Positions 50,746-61,144 of a DNA stretch of 64,000 bases are shown in pieces. The notes beneath the pieces are model-generated. The model saw nothing but the letters and a program-made list of their open reading frames with translations. It was not told the DNA's origin and did no database searches. Location of the stretch: positions 9,804,480-9,868,479 of the forward strand of contig NC_052404.1 of assembly GCF_009389715.1 (NCBI RefSeq), in the 5' to 3' direction. The stretch is from Phoenix dactylifera (lineage: Eukaryota > Streptophyta > Magnoliopsida > Arecales > Arecaceae). Position numbers and translations under genes: made by a program. Positions within the stretch are counted from its first letter, which is position 1. Each line of letters begins with the position of its first letter.

Positions 50746-51828
50746 TAATATTTGAGCCTTATTGACATGATACAGATTTTTCCTCAAATTGCTAAGATCT
50801 GCATTGTCACATAACACCCCAAAAACACCTCTCTACTCCATTTACCAAGCGCTAATCTAATAGATGTGTCTCCATATATCTTTCCATTCTTTAATAAAGA
50901 ATACAATATAGTGAGACCAATTATATCAAAGTATCTCTATTCTCTAGTCCATCATCTCTAGTCCATCTAGCAGAGTAAGCAATAGAGTAAGCAACTCCAT
51001 TCCCAAATCCAGCAAATTTAGATCACAAAGACAGCAAGTGGAAACCTTTGAGAGCAAGAATCCTGCTGTTTGGATTCATCAATGCCGAGTCCCCAGTGAC
51101 AGGGCTCCTCAACGGCTGCATCGGCATGTTCATGTCGAGATAACAACACTGTTCTGCAGAGAAGTCTCCCTATGTGTATTTCTCTGGCTCCATCGTTACA
51201 TGCATAAAAGTGATGAAATGTGGCTTTATCCCCAGATTTGGAAGCTGGCATCAACGCAAATCAAAACAAACAATCAAGAACCAAGAAAAGTTCCACGAAA
51301 AGTTCAAAGTTTAGTTCACGAGCGTTTCGAATCATGCCCTTCGATGGATCTGAACAGATTCGCGATTCCCCAACGAATTCACCGCAGAACAAATGGAGAA
51401 TACAATAATCGAGATTTACGCTTCTCCGGCCTTTACTCAAATTCTCCGTCGGGAAAGAATTCAAAATGAAACAAAACCAGCAAAAAAAACGAAAAGACCA
51501 AAAAGACACCGCTGCGAGAACAAGAGGATATCAAGAAAGGGCGGAACTCACAGTCAGGAACTCTCCCATGGTGATCGGAGGGTTGGCCGCGGCCATGGCT
51601 CCCGGATCGGCATCCAAAGTTCAGCGTTTTCCTCGGGGCTAGGGTTCACGCAGCTCGAAAACCTTTCGTCGAGAAGAAGAGAAGCGGGAGAGCGAGGAGA
51701 AGCGGTGGGTCACGTAGAGGCATTTAGCGGTGATCGACCCAGTATCAATTGTGATATCGGTAGAGATGGTGAGATCGCGCGGAGGCTTTTACTATAGTGT
51801 GACCAGCCCCCCAAAAAATTAAAAAAAT

Positions 51829-52490
51829 AATAAAATAATTATATTTGGTTGCACTATGGTAATTTTATAGCATAGTTTTTAGATTATCATACAATCCAGT
51901 GATAAAATATTTGATGTTGGAAATCCAAGGTCACTTGAGAGCAGTGATCTAAACCTAAAATTTAAAGATTAAAATATTTTTTTTTAATTTAGCAAAAAAT
52001 TAATATATGAACATACTATTAATATATTATATTACATCATATATGATATTATATATTTTATATTCATGATATATATTATACTATAATATATTATTTATTA
52101 TATTATTATTTAATAAGAATTTTAAATTATAGTAGAAATATATTATTGTACTTTATACTTATATAATAAATTTATTTAATATATTATTTCTATTTACCTT
52201 ATTTTTTTAATGAAAATAAATATAAGTATTAAAAAATAATATATCATGATTATAAATTAAAATATTAATTCTATAATTATAATTAATATATTTTTATATA
52301 ATTAATAATTTATAGGACTAGTGAATATAATTTTATGAATTATATCAATAATTAATATAATAAATATAATATTATTTTATTATAATATAATTATATAATT
52401 AATAAATATATTTTTATGACATATATTAAGAACAGTCATGAAAATTCTAAAAAATTTTGTTGCTAAAATATAGCATACTAAATATGATAA
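51829..52490. mobile_element. AT-rich element with possible terminal inverted repeats
   Basis: Extremely AT-rich stretch. The left end (AATTATATTTGGTTGCACTA, then TGGTAATTTTATAGCATA) resembles the reverse complement of the right end (AATTATCATATTTAGTATGC, then TATATTTTAGCA) at about 65 percent by eye. A non-autonomous DNA element is likely, but the ends and any target duplication are uncertain. Confidence 0.35.
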
Positions 52491-53888
52491 TTTTGGATTG
52501 ACGGAAATCAGGTTATTTCAAGATGAAGGTCGCCAGGGAAATCTAAAATCATTCCAAGGCCGTGATTATTGTTATATGTCAACATTTTGGATTTTTAGGT
52601 TAATTGAAAATAAATTTTTATTAGTTGAAAAAATGGACGATATTTAAGATGGCCGTCAACAAAAAATAATTAAAAAACAAACTTGTGAGTTTGGGGTAAA
52701 TATATATGAACACTGTAGTGAATCATGAAGTACAGGTATCTACCAATTCGCCAGTCAACGCTGTCTGATCGATGGATCACTTGTCACCTCAGGATCAAGG
52801 AACGTCCACCGATTCGGTGGGGGGTGGCTACAGTGTCCCCCGTCCGCAAGGGTAATTAAATAGATGAGCCACCACCTCTTGTTTACTACTATTATTTATT
52901 ACTATTTATTACCATATCAATAAAGTACCGGATGGTAATACCTCCATTTTAATCCAAAAAAAAATAGCACTATTAATAATAATATTATTAGTATTAACTT
53001 TTGAGAAAATAAAATCTATTTAGATTTATTTTATGATTTGGAAATAAGTATGAAAAAAAATTTGAAACATATTTAAATAAACTTTGTCAAGTTTCTAGGC
53101 TCAAATTAGATTATTTTCATGGTTATACAACTATAAATTCATTCCAGAATCAGAAGTGAAAATTGTTGCAGATATAGATTCTATAAAAGCGTCTTCAATT
53201 GGTTTATGTTCGTTATGTTACAAGAAGGTAAAAAAAAAATTATTTTTGCAACTCGATCGCTCTTTTGATTTTGAAATATTCTCGTCTGATTAATCAATTT
53301 TTTTAAAAGATCTATGGAATGAATGATTTGATTACTGAATGTTCGATTCTAAATAACTTAGTAGAATTAATATGACCGCTATAGTCGGTCCCACACCAAA
53401 TAAATAGGCCGTCAACTAAGCCTTTAATCTAAGTGAACATGTAAGAAGGGTGGCATCGCCAAATGCAATGACAGCAAAATGGTCCCATTGAACTCAAATT
53501 GAAGTCGGGGCAGCCAGAGTATCTTGGCTCTAGGAATACCCCGGAAGGCTAAACTCGGTCATCCTCGAAGTGAATTGGAGCAAGGATCGCTCTAACACAG
53601 GCTCCTTACAAGAAATCAGATGCTGCAAAGTTATCATGATATAAAGAGTAACGAATGTCTTGCGTACACCGAGAGCTCCTTAAAAGAAATCAGATGAGAA
53701 ATCCAAGACCGATGTGCACTTACGCATCTGCTTTACAAATATTTGCAAGACGTGATCCCGCCCAAGCCCAGCCCATTTATTTCAGTTTTAACGAGGCTTC
53801 AGTTACGTGCTGCTATTGGAAGTACCAGCCCACTTTCGATTGGACCGTACCAAGCCAATTAACAAAATAGCGCCTACTTTTCTGTAAA
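52491..53888. other. Intergenic, unassigned
   Basis: No gene recognised. A phrase CCTTACAAGAAATCAGATG (53603-53621) recurs as CCTTAAAAGAAATCAGATG (about 53678-53696), a short local duplication. Confidence 0.4.
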
Positions 53889-53950
53889 GCCTACCTCAGC
53901 TGGTTTGTCCCTCGCTTCCCGTAGAAGAGGCCTCAGGTTCAAAAATTTAA
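53889..53950 (+). mobile_element. tRNA-derived SINE head (or decayed tRNA-like sequence)
   Basis: CTACCTCAGCTGGTT matches a pol III A box, and 45 bases on, CTCAGGTTCAAAA matches a B box (GGTTCAAATCC). Spacing fits a tRNA-derived promoter. The flanks do not fold into a clean tRNA, and an AT-rich tail follows, so a SINE is more likely than a working tRNA gene. Confidence 0.45.
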
Positions 53951-54306
53951 ATTAACATAAATATTTTTTTAAAATTTATATTTATTTTTGTACCTTTATA
54001 AAATATTATTTTTACATAAATACCCACCTACTAGCATCATTACTAAAAATCATATTTATTTTAATTAAAAATAAAATTAAAAATTAAAAATATTTTTTAT
54101 TATCGTGATCATCTTTTTTTTTCGGCTAAATATTTTTTTTACACATCTATCCATTAAAGACACTTTAGTCATTTTATTTTGAAACTATTAATTTTTCAAC
54201 GGCTTTAGATGGCGTAGGTACACATGCAAAAAAATAAAAATAAAAAAATAGAATGGTTTAGTCATAGGTTCGATGTGGATAATCCTGGATCAATAGGAGA
54301 CAAGGG

Positions 54307-55707
54307 TCATCCGGTTATTTTCATTGAATCAATCATCAGGAGAGCAAAAGATTTCTGGCTCACGAGAGAAGTACGCATCAATGCAAGAAAAAAAGTGTGG
54401 AAGACCAGAGAAAAGAAAAAAGGTATTGCATTAACCAGCACCGTATGCAGTAACAACGAATCGCACCAACCAAGAACAAACGCCAAGCTTACTCCACAAC
54501 AACGACAAGGGGAAGCAGAGCATCTCGTTCCATCGGACAGCCAACCCCAACTCGCCTCACCGTCGCTCCCACTCCATTCCGGCGGTTCCCCACCAAAACA
54601 ATCCAAATATTCCCGGCATAACCCTCCCCCTTCCCGATGCCCCACCGAAGTGGGCTCGCCCGCCGATCTAACCATCTCCCACCCATTGCTCTCCCAGCTC
54701 ATGACCGTCGTTCTGTCCAAAGCCAATTCCCTCACTCTCTCCCTCCCACGATCCATGACCTCGCCAGAATCCGTACCATGGCCAGAACTGGGCCGAGGAT
54801 CATTTTCCTTGCTGGAATCATCGTCGTCGCAGAATTCCGAAGTAGCCAAGTCGAGCACACTCCTCGGCGATGGCCCGGTGGCGCTCATGTCGTCGTCGGA
54901 TAGGAAGGGATGCTGCAGCAATTGCTCGCTGGTCCACCGCTCGGTGGCATCCCTTCTCAAGCACTTGTCGAGGAAATCTCGACCGATCTTGGATAGATGA
55001 TCTGGGAATTTAGGCACCTCAGCGCTGAAACCGATTCGGAGCAGAGCGTCTGGTCCAGAATCATGCCATGGTTGGGCTCCGGTGACCATTTCGATGACCG
55101 TGCACCCGAGGGACCAGACATCGGATGCCGGCGTGGGCCGCTCGCCTCTGACAACCTCAGGCGCCATCCACAGCGGCGTTCCCCACGTCCACTGCTCCAC
55201 GCCATCGGAAATCCTCATGGCAGAGCCGAAATCGGCGAGCTTCGCCGCGCCCCAGCTCGGGCCTATCAGCACATTCCGGCCCTTGACGTCGCAGTGCACG
55301 ACGCCGGCGAAGGAGTGGAGGTGGTGCAGCGCGCGGGCTACGCATCGGGTGTAGCTCCGCACCTCCGGCTCGCCGACGGCTCCATTCGTGGCTGCCAAGT
55401 CTGCGACAGTCCCGCCGGGCATGTACTCCAAGTGTAGGTTCCGGCACGTGGCGATAGGAGATTCCTGGGTGGTGTCGTCGCCGAAGTAGGAGACGATGTA
55501 AGGCGAGCTTAGGGAGCGGAGGATTTGGATCTCGTTCTCCAAAGCCTCAATGGAAGCAACAGGGGAGGAATTCAAATCAACAGACTTCACCGCGAAAACT
55601 TGACCGTTGGACGTGTCCATGGCCAGGCTCAGAGCGCCAAACGAGCCCTTTCCGATGCCGCTCCCCCTCACCCAATTCCTACAACAGACGCCAACCTCTC
55701 TTTCCAT
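54307..55707 (-). CDS. MAP kinase kinase kinase, MAPKKK17/18 type (MEKK subfamily)
   Basis: Single-exon Ser/Thr kinase of 466 residues that should phosphorylate MAP kinase kinases. Arabidopsis MAPKKK17 and 18 are ABA-induced and act through MKK3. Kinase domain about 12-269: glycine loop GIGKGSFG (17-24), ATP lysine K41 in FAVKSV, catalytic HCDVKGRNVL (138-147; D140, K142, N145), DFG (159-161), GTPLWMAPE (176-184), and ERWTSEQLLQHPFL closing the domain. All catalytic residues are present. The tail has acidic and Ser-rich stretches and NGWEMVR (341-347). ATG 55707 is preferred over the in-frame ATG at 55857 because a TATA box lies between them. The last 60 residues are unusually hydrophobic (405-444), which is atypical for this family. 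Confidence 0.92.
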   Translation of the reverse strand: MEREVGVCCRNWVRGSGIGKGSFGALSLAMDTSNGQVFAVKSVDLNSSPVASIEALENEIQILRSLSSPYIVSYFGDDTTQESPIATCRNLHLEYMPGGTVADLAATNGAVGEPEVRSYTRCVARALHHLHSFAGVVHCDVKGRNVLIGPSWGAAKLADFGSAMRISDGVEQWTWGTPLWMAPEVVRGERPTPASDVWSLGCTVIEMVTGAQPWHDSGPDALLRIGFSAEVPKFPDHLSKIGRDFLDKCLRRDATERWTSEQLLQHPFLSDDDMSATGPSPRSVLDLATSEFCDDDDSSKENDPRPSSGHGTDSGEVMDRGRERVRELALDRTTVMSWESNGWEMVRSAGEPTSVGHREGGGLCREYLDCFGGEPPEWSGSDGEASWGWLSDGTRCSASPCRCCGVSLAFVLGWCDSLLLHTVLVNAIPFFFSLVFHTFFLALMRTSLVSQKSFALLMIDSMKITG

Positions 55708-55815
55708 TTGAAACTGTTCTTCGAGCTCCGAAATAAACAGAGAGAAAAAGGAGGAGCAGCGAGGCGAACCAGAGCGCTTGTGCTGCGCGTCACAATTTTC
55801 GAACAGCGGATGAGC

Positions 55816-55822
55816 CTTTATA
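55816..55822 (-). promoter_or_regulatory. TATA box of the MAPKKK gene
   Basis: TATAAAG on the minus strand, 109 bases upstream of ATG 55707. With a usual TATA-to-start distance this leaves a 5' leader of about 80 bases. Its position rules out the upstream ATG at 55857 as a usual start. Confidence 0.6.
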
Positions 55823-55853
55823 CATGGAGACAGCGTTTCTAGTTTAAATAAAT

Positions 55854-55862
55854 CCACGTGTA
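55854..55862 (-). promoter_or_regulatory. G-box / ABRE-like element
   Basis: CCACGTGTA contains the CACGTG G-box and ACGTGT, the core recognised by bZIP factors in ABA-responsive plant promoters. It is about 35 bases upstream of the TATA box. This agrees with the ABA induction known for MAPKKK17/18; function here is inferred. Confidence 0.45.
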
Positions 55863-58290
55863 CCGAACGGTTTATTGAGAGGAGACGTCAAATCATCATC
55901 CTTATCCGAGGTGGAAGCGGATCACAGCCGTCCACATGGCGGGGTAAATGAGAGTTAGGCCTTGGATTTACTTGCAAGTCTCCACTTCCGTGTCTCAGCA
56001 ATTATACATCCAGCCCCACAGGGTGTCAAGACGTGGCGAGATGCAGTTGGTCGAGAGCTTTTGCGGTGGGAGTTGGGTGGAGGAGACGTGCACGAGCGCT
56101 AGCCAAGATAAATGCATGACGCCTCTTCCTCTTTGTCGAGTTAGATCCAAGGGCACATGCACGTGCTACGGTCCAAAACGAGAAGGAGGCTCCTAAATTT
56201 CGTTGAATGGATGACATGACACCACCATTGGTGTCGGATACAAGAAGATTAGATCGCAATGTAAGATTGGATACTGGGCAGCGAGCGGACCACCGGGCCG
56301 AATGTTGGGGAAGGGCGAGACAGAGAGGCGAAGGCGAACCGAGTCGCCGGAAAGTCCGACCGGCTAACATCAGCCACTATGCGGCGGTTGCACACCATGG
56401 AGATGGCGGGGGTCCATGGCTTGATTAAAAAAAAGACGATGACATGAGGGAGGATGATCATTTTTTGGTTCAAAGGAAGAGATGGTGTGCGTGAGGGGAG
56501 ACATGGCCCGTGAAACGAGAGAACGGCGGGTGTTCTCGGGAAGCACGCACCGAGAGTATTAAATTGGCACGGGTGGGGCAGGCGCGCGCTTACCCCGCGG
56601 GACAGGGACCGAACCAATCGCCGCATCTGCGCAGTGGAAAGGGCGAATTGGGTCCGGCGATTTGGCCAGACTGGCCGGTGATATTTATGGATCGGTGCGC
56701 GTGACCATGTACATTGGAAGAGGAAGTTCGTGGCATTCAGCAAAGAAAGAAAGAAAAAATCTAGACTAACGAACACCCGCCAATACGTGCAATTCCAATT
56801 GCCGTGTGTGAGAGAGAGATCTATTTAAAAGTGGGCCTTTGATTTAATGCTTCATGATCCGGTCCATCTGGCTGCTTGGAAAAGCTTGTGGGCAGGAACA
56901 GAACAACAGCAGAGGGCTATATAAAGAACCACAATTAATGCTTCGAGATTAAGGATGGATTCTGGGGAGAAAATGAAAGAGATTGGGCAAACTGCAAAGC
57001 AAACCCCGCAAGTAAGTAAGAACCACTTCCTTCCAGAAAGGGCTATCAAGTCCTGATCCTTATTGCGTGCAATCCTTTCTATCATGGATAAATCATCACT
57101 AGTACCTATGAACTCATTCTCGGTATTTATGGTTGGTTCATGCACTCCAGTTACGTCAAACTACAACCAAGTAGATGATGACTAAATAATGGATAGAGTG
57201 GATAGGAGAATGGATATGGTCGAGATAAAATGGCACAAAGTGGTCATCAAATCCATTCCACTAGTCTTCTTCCAAGGACCACAATGGAACAAGAAAACAT
57301 GAGGTACCTGAGCCAGGCAGCAACTTCAGCTTATCACCACCGTAATCACAATATCCATAAAGTTCATACGCAACCATAGCCAAACCCCACAAAAAAAGAA
57401 GAAAGAAAAAAAGGCTTAAAGGTATAAGAGGGTCCCTCTTCATGCCTTCTCATCTTCCCACAGAATGCAAAGACCACAAATATTTGACAATAACAGGTTG
57501 ATGTTAGAGGAAAGATTTCAAACATCAACCTCGTGATTAACAGCCATCGTATATAATCTCGTATTCTTATATTCATCTCATATGGCATTGGTTGTGTGAC
57601 ATTGAAAGCTAGAATAGAGGTGGGGACAAGAGGCGAACCTCCCTCGTGCTGGCCTTGGCGTGTGGTTGCGGCCGTCAAAAAAGAGAGAGGCCTTCGTGCC
57701 TTCGTTTTTGGGGAGTCGTTTTCTAGGAAAAGGGACATATCTCTCCCGGTTCACGTGACGAATCTGACCGGATAACTGGGCCGGCACATGCTCCAAGACG
57801 AGCAAACCACATACGCCGCGGATTCACAGCAAAGAGTGGATCCCATGTCGGGTTCGCGCATAGCCTGACTTGATCCCGAATTCAGGTTGGCCAAACTGTT
57901 TCTGCCCGTTTATGCCAAGTGCCAACCTTGACTTCCTGGATATTCTACTGCAAGAAAACAGTGGTCTGACATCAAGTCTCACAATTTGGTCTGTCAAACT
58001 TCCATGAAGCCACTGGAGTGTTTGTGAAAAAAAATTAGGCCTAGTCATGGGAGGGAATAACTTGCTACTTGCTAGAGATCTTATCATCCTGGAAAACCTT
58101 CAAGTTTTGATATTTTTATGTCCTTCTACAAGGATCAAAGTGGTCAAAGGCATTTTGGATCTGTTCTGAATGTCACAAGCTGCAATCACTAAATATCACA
58201 AGAATCACTATTGGAATCTCTTCTAATGGTTGCTAGATATTTTAATAAAGCACTAAAAATATAACAATGTTCTCAAGATTTATCAACTTT
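55863..58290. other. Upstream region of the MAPKKK gene and intergenic sequence
   Basis: About 56000-56720 is GC-rich with overlapping open frames on both strands (longest 175 codons). None resembles a known protein. The rest is ordinary intergenic sequence. Another CACGTG occurs near 57752. Confidence 0.4.
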
Positions 58291-58807
58291 TGTGTTTGAT
58301 ATGGTCCAAATTGGATGCCCATTAAAATCGCAACTGCCAGCTCGGCTGACCAATGACCGAGCAACATGTGGTGCACATAATCAGCACACAAGCGGACTTT
58401 CGAGCAAATAGCATGAACAGTTATAGATCGGCGCAACCTCAAGGCAGCAAATAAGGAAAGAGAGTTAACAATTTGTCTAAGAATTTCGCAATCAGATCAC
58501 ACAAACTCTTGCCCTTCTTCTTATATAAGCCAAGCTAGATGACTCTAGGTATAAGATCTTTTACCTTGCTTAAAGCTTGTAGCTCATATTCTTCAACTCT
58601 CCTTTCTCTTTAATTAAATTTTGTTGCACTAACATTCTGTCTAATTTAAGCATTAGAGAATCTCTTATCGGATGAGTTCCCGCAACATCTGATTATCTTT
58701 CTATTTGCAAATCAAATATTACAATGTGTAGACTAACCTTATCAGAGCTGACCAATCACTAGCACCAGCTCCACCAACTCCATTAGGTCAGATTTTGGGA
58801 AGCAACA
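58291..58807 (+). mobile_element. LTR fossil, probably Ty3/Gypsy
   Basis: About 517 bp starting TGTGTTTGATATGGTCC and ending GGGAAGCAACA. It has a TATA-like TTATATAAGCC near 58520 and downstream words (TAATTTAAGCATTAGAG, then CTCTTATCGGATGAG) typical of the R/U5 part of plant Gypsy LTRs. Neither an internal region nor a matching second LTR is seen. The 5-bp flanks do not match, so it is older or rearranged compared with the two other solo LTRs in the window. Confidence 0.5.
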
Positions 58808-60607
58808 GTACTGATTCAATATCTTCATGATGTTATATTCTACAAGTTTTACATCAAGTTTCTTCCGTGGGCAAGCTATAAAATATATGTCAACAACAAA
58901 ATTACATACTGAATGGAACTATTCATGGACGATATCGATTAAATGTCATCAAGAAGATTAGTTAGCCTTCTAAAGAAAGCTGTATATATTTCCTCTTTTA
59001 AGTTTATGCCAAGCCTATGGTTACCTCTTCCTTATAATCCCATTAGGTGCATATGCAAGCGTAAGTGTGCCCATGCCTTGGTTGAAGGCTGGATAGTTCC
59101 AGAGGAACTATCTGATCTAGATCTTTTGCTCCCATTTTTTCTTCCCTCTTTTTCCTGCCCGTATTTGCTAATTCTTTTCTACTTAATGCGTACCATTAGA
59201 TCAAAACTGTTCAATCTTCACGCTGCTCCTCACCACTTTCAAGTCGTTTTCTGTAACCCTCTTGTTTTAAAAGCCAAGCCCTGACTTTATTCTTGACCGT
59301 CCCTTCCAAACTTTTGATATTTCTTTAAATTTTGGTTGATTTTCATAACATATTATAATACACACGATACCGGACAATTTGACTCTAGCCCACAACTGAA
59401 CTGCTCAGGAATCTGGGCAAAAGGCCGGTTTCTAATCGCACTTTATTCCTGGGGAATTGTTATTTGTCCAATTTGATCAAAACCTATTTCTGAAACATGA
59501 ACTCCGTCCCAGTTTTTAAATGTCCGCACAACAGGGCAATACAGAGAATCCTGTGATTCGTGCTGCTGCCACAGTGAGATAGCACCAAGCAATGACCCAT
59601 TAAAAAAAACCTTTATACGAGTTAAACAGTAGCAACCTCATCTACGCCTGTCATCAGACTCACTTTTCGCAGCGAGAGGCTAAAACCAAAGCTAGTTTTG
59701 ATTTCAGTGCATGCTCATCAACATATATCTTAATCAGCTAACCACACAAGCTTTATGAATGGCAAGAAGAAAATGCAGGGTTGGCTGCATTTACCAGATA
59801 CTCCAATATATGGTCTTTATGATTACTTTAGAGGCATAACCAAATAAGACAAGCATGATCAAGTAAATATTGGTAAGCTAAAGTATCATGCAAACTTCAA
59901 GCAACAATGCACACAAAAATCTATCCTAATGGCTGCTGCTGATATAAGATGCTATAACGATCAGAGTGCACTGATTCACAAGGTGAAATCCACCCCTATC
60001 ACTGATGATACCTCAGCTGAATACATGTTTATGCACAAGAAGCCAAGTAACTTGATGAATTTTCAAATGAAACCATGTTATCATCACAATTTCTTGAAAA
60101 GAATGAGTGTAGCTTACTGATTCTACAGTCGCAATAAAGCTATTTAACACTTATTGAATAGCTTATTTGACAAAAAAAAATCAAAGGTGTAGCTTACCCA
60201 AAAAAATTTTATCATCATCACAATTTATCGAATACATGTCTATAGCAGTGAAGGTATACCTGAACATAGAGATCTTGTTAAAGAAATTCTACAACATGGA
60301 GCAAAGAACTCTAGTTATAGTAGTGAGACAGCTGCACTGATTTAAATGCAAGCCACCGATGCCACCACAACGTAAACAGATGCTGAAAGCCAAGCAATAT
60401 CTGGTAGATTCCAGCTACATCTATGAGCAGTTATCTTGGCATTGAGAAGACTGACAAGTTTGCCTAAATAACAAATGTAATTTTTAACCCTCAGCCTACC
60501 CCTTATCCCTGATCAAGAGGGTAAGCCCAGCAAGGCTTTTGAAAGGAAAAGGGAAAAAATATTTTTATTCTTGAATTCTGATGATGCCGGATTAGTAAAA
60601 AAAAAAT
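58808..60607. other. Intergenic and 3' flank of SFC1
   Basis: A 113-codon plus-strand open frame at 58943-59284 has no family features and is probably chance. No other gene seen. The right end is probably 3' untranslated sequence of the carrier gene. Confidence 0.4.
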
Positions 60608-61144
60608 TCATAAGTGAGCGTTCTGTAGGTATCTTCTTTCATAGAGTCCGGTCACTTGATCAGCAACAGCCCACATTATAGCCTGCCCAGGCGGAATCCT
60701 CATAAGCCTAGGAAGCAACCCTTTCCAAAGAGCAAGCAGTCCCTCTTCCGCAAATATTGTTCTAATTGCATGGATCATGCCTTTGTATTTGACCTCACCA
60801 CCTGATCTGCTTTGGGCCATTAATCTTGTCTTAACAACATCAAAGGGCCCTGTACAGACAGGACCTACAGTCCCTGCCAGGAACCCAGAAATCATAGACT
60901 GCCATGGCTGAAGCACTCTTCCATCCCCTTCATGTTTCTTCCAAAGAATGATATCAAATGCATTCTTGGCTGTGAACATCGCAGCTTGGTTTGTTCCATT
61001 ACGCATAACAGTGGGTGCTGCTCCTGCCCAGAGCCCAAAAATGCCTTCTTCATGAATGATCATCCTTGCACAGTGTATAGGACCCTTGTACTTTAAAAGC
61101 TCACGGCTCAAACCTTTTTGCTGTTGCAATCTGATCTTAACCAC
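60608..61144 (-). CDS. SFC1: Mitochondrial succinate-fumarate carrier, last exon (partial gene)
   Basis: Mitochondrial carrier (SLC25) exchanging succinate and fumarate or related dicarboxylates across the inner mitochondrial membrane; the Arabidopsis relative is At5g01340. This exon encodes the last 178 residues, about the C-terminal 58 percent. It opens at acceptor ACAG (61145) with VVKIRLQQQKG, the second half of carrier repeat 2's signature PFE-VVKIR, so the first codon GTG is Val, not a start. The rest of repeat 2 follows (GLWAGAAPTVMRNGTNQAA), then repeat 3 with GPFDVVKTRLMAQ and GLLPRLMRIPPGQAIMW, and the end YERRYLQNAHL. Upstream exons encoding repeat 1 are not found to 64000, so the preceding intron exceeds 2.8 kb. 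Confidence 0.93.
   Translation of the reverse strand: MVKIRLQQQKGLSRELLKYKGPIHCARMIIHEEGIFGLWAGAAPTVMRNGTNQAAMFTAKNAFDIILWKKHEGDGRVLQPWQSMISGFLAGTVGPVCTGPFDVVKTRLMAQSRSGGEVKYKGMIHAIRTIFAEEGLLALWKGLLPRLMRIPPGQAIMWAVADQVTGLYERRYLQNAHL

Larger units (their letters stand above)
47692..51596 (-). pseudogene. Clathrin heavy chain pseudogene, internally deleted
   Basis: Clathrin heavy chain (about 1700 residues) forms the triskelion coat of endocytic and Golgi vesicles. Here only its ends remain. Exon 1 (51596-51552) encodes MAAANPPITMGEFLT with a good donor. Exon 2 (about 51245-51046) shows [20 protein letters not shown], then [20 protein letters not shown] and NSRILALK, but with frame breaks. Exon 3 (50174-50086) gives [20 protein letters not shown] and KSHKIPKQ. 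Exon 4 (49971-49905) gives [10 protein letters not shown] then [12 protein letters not shown], with a few residues missing in between. The last exon (about 47845-47692) gives YAQLLPLALP and ends MGMPPMPLFGTSPLGSY. Some 1500 internal codons are absent. The exon-intron layout is preserved, so it is a duplicated and internally deleted copy, not a retrocopy. Confidence 0.85.

Noticed and set aside
54224-55000. 258-codon open frame on the plus strand
   Set aside because: It is antisense to the kinase gene in GC-rich sequence, with low-complexity Ser/Pro content and no family features.
55708-55857. 50-codon N-terminal extension of the MAPKKK from the upstream in-frame ATG
   Set aside because: A TATA box lies between the two ATGs, and the extension has no kinase-family similarity. 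The usual short N-terminus is reached from ATG 55707.
56249-56776. 175-codon minus-strand frame upstream of the kinase
   Set aside because: Frames are open on both strands in a GC-rich patch, with no recognisable domain and no supporting splice or start context.
58943-59284. 113-codon plus-strand frame
   Set aside because: No domain or homology recognised, in ordinary intergenic sequence, so probably chance.
60608-61144. Carrier exon as a complete short gene starting at 61144
   Set aside because: The first codon is GTG, directly after a splice acceptor, and it continues the second carrier repeat. Repeat 1 is missing, so this is the last exon of a longer gene.
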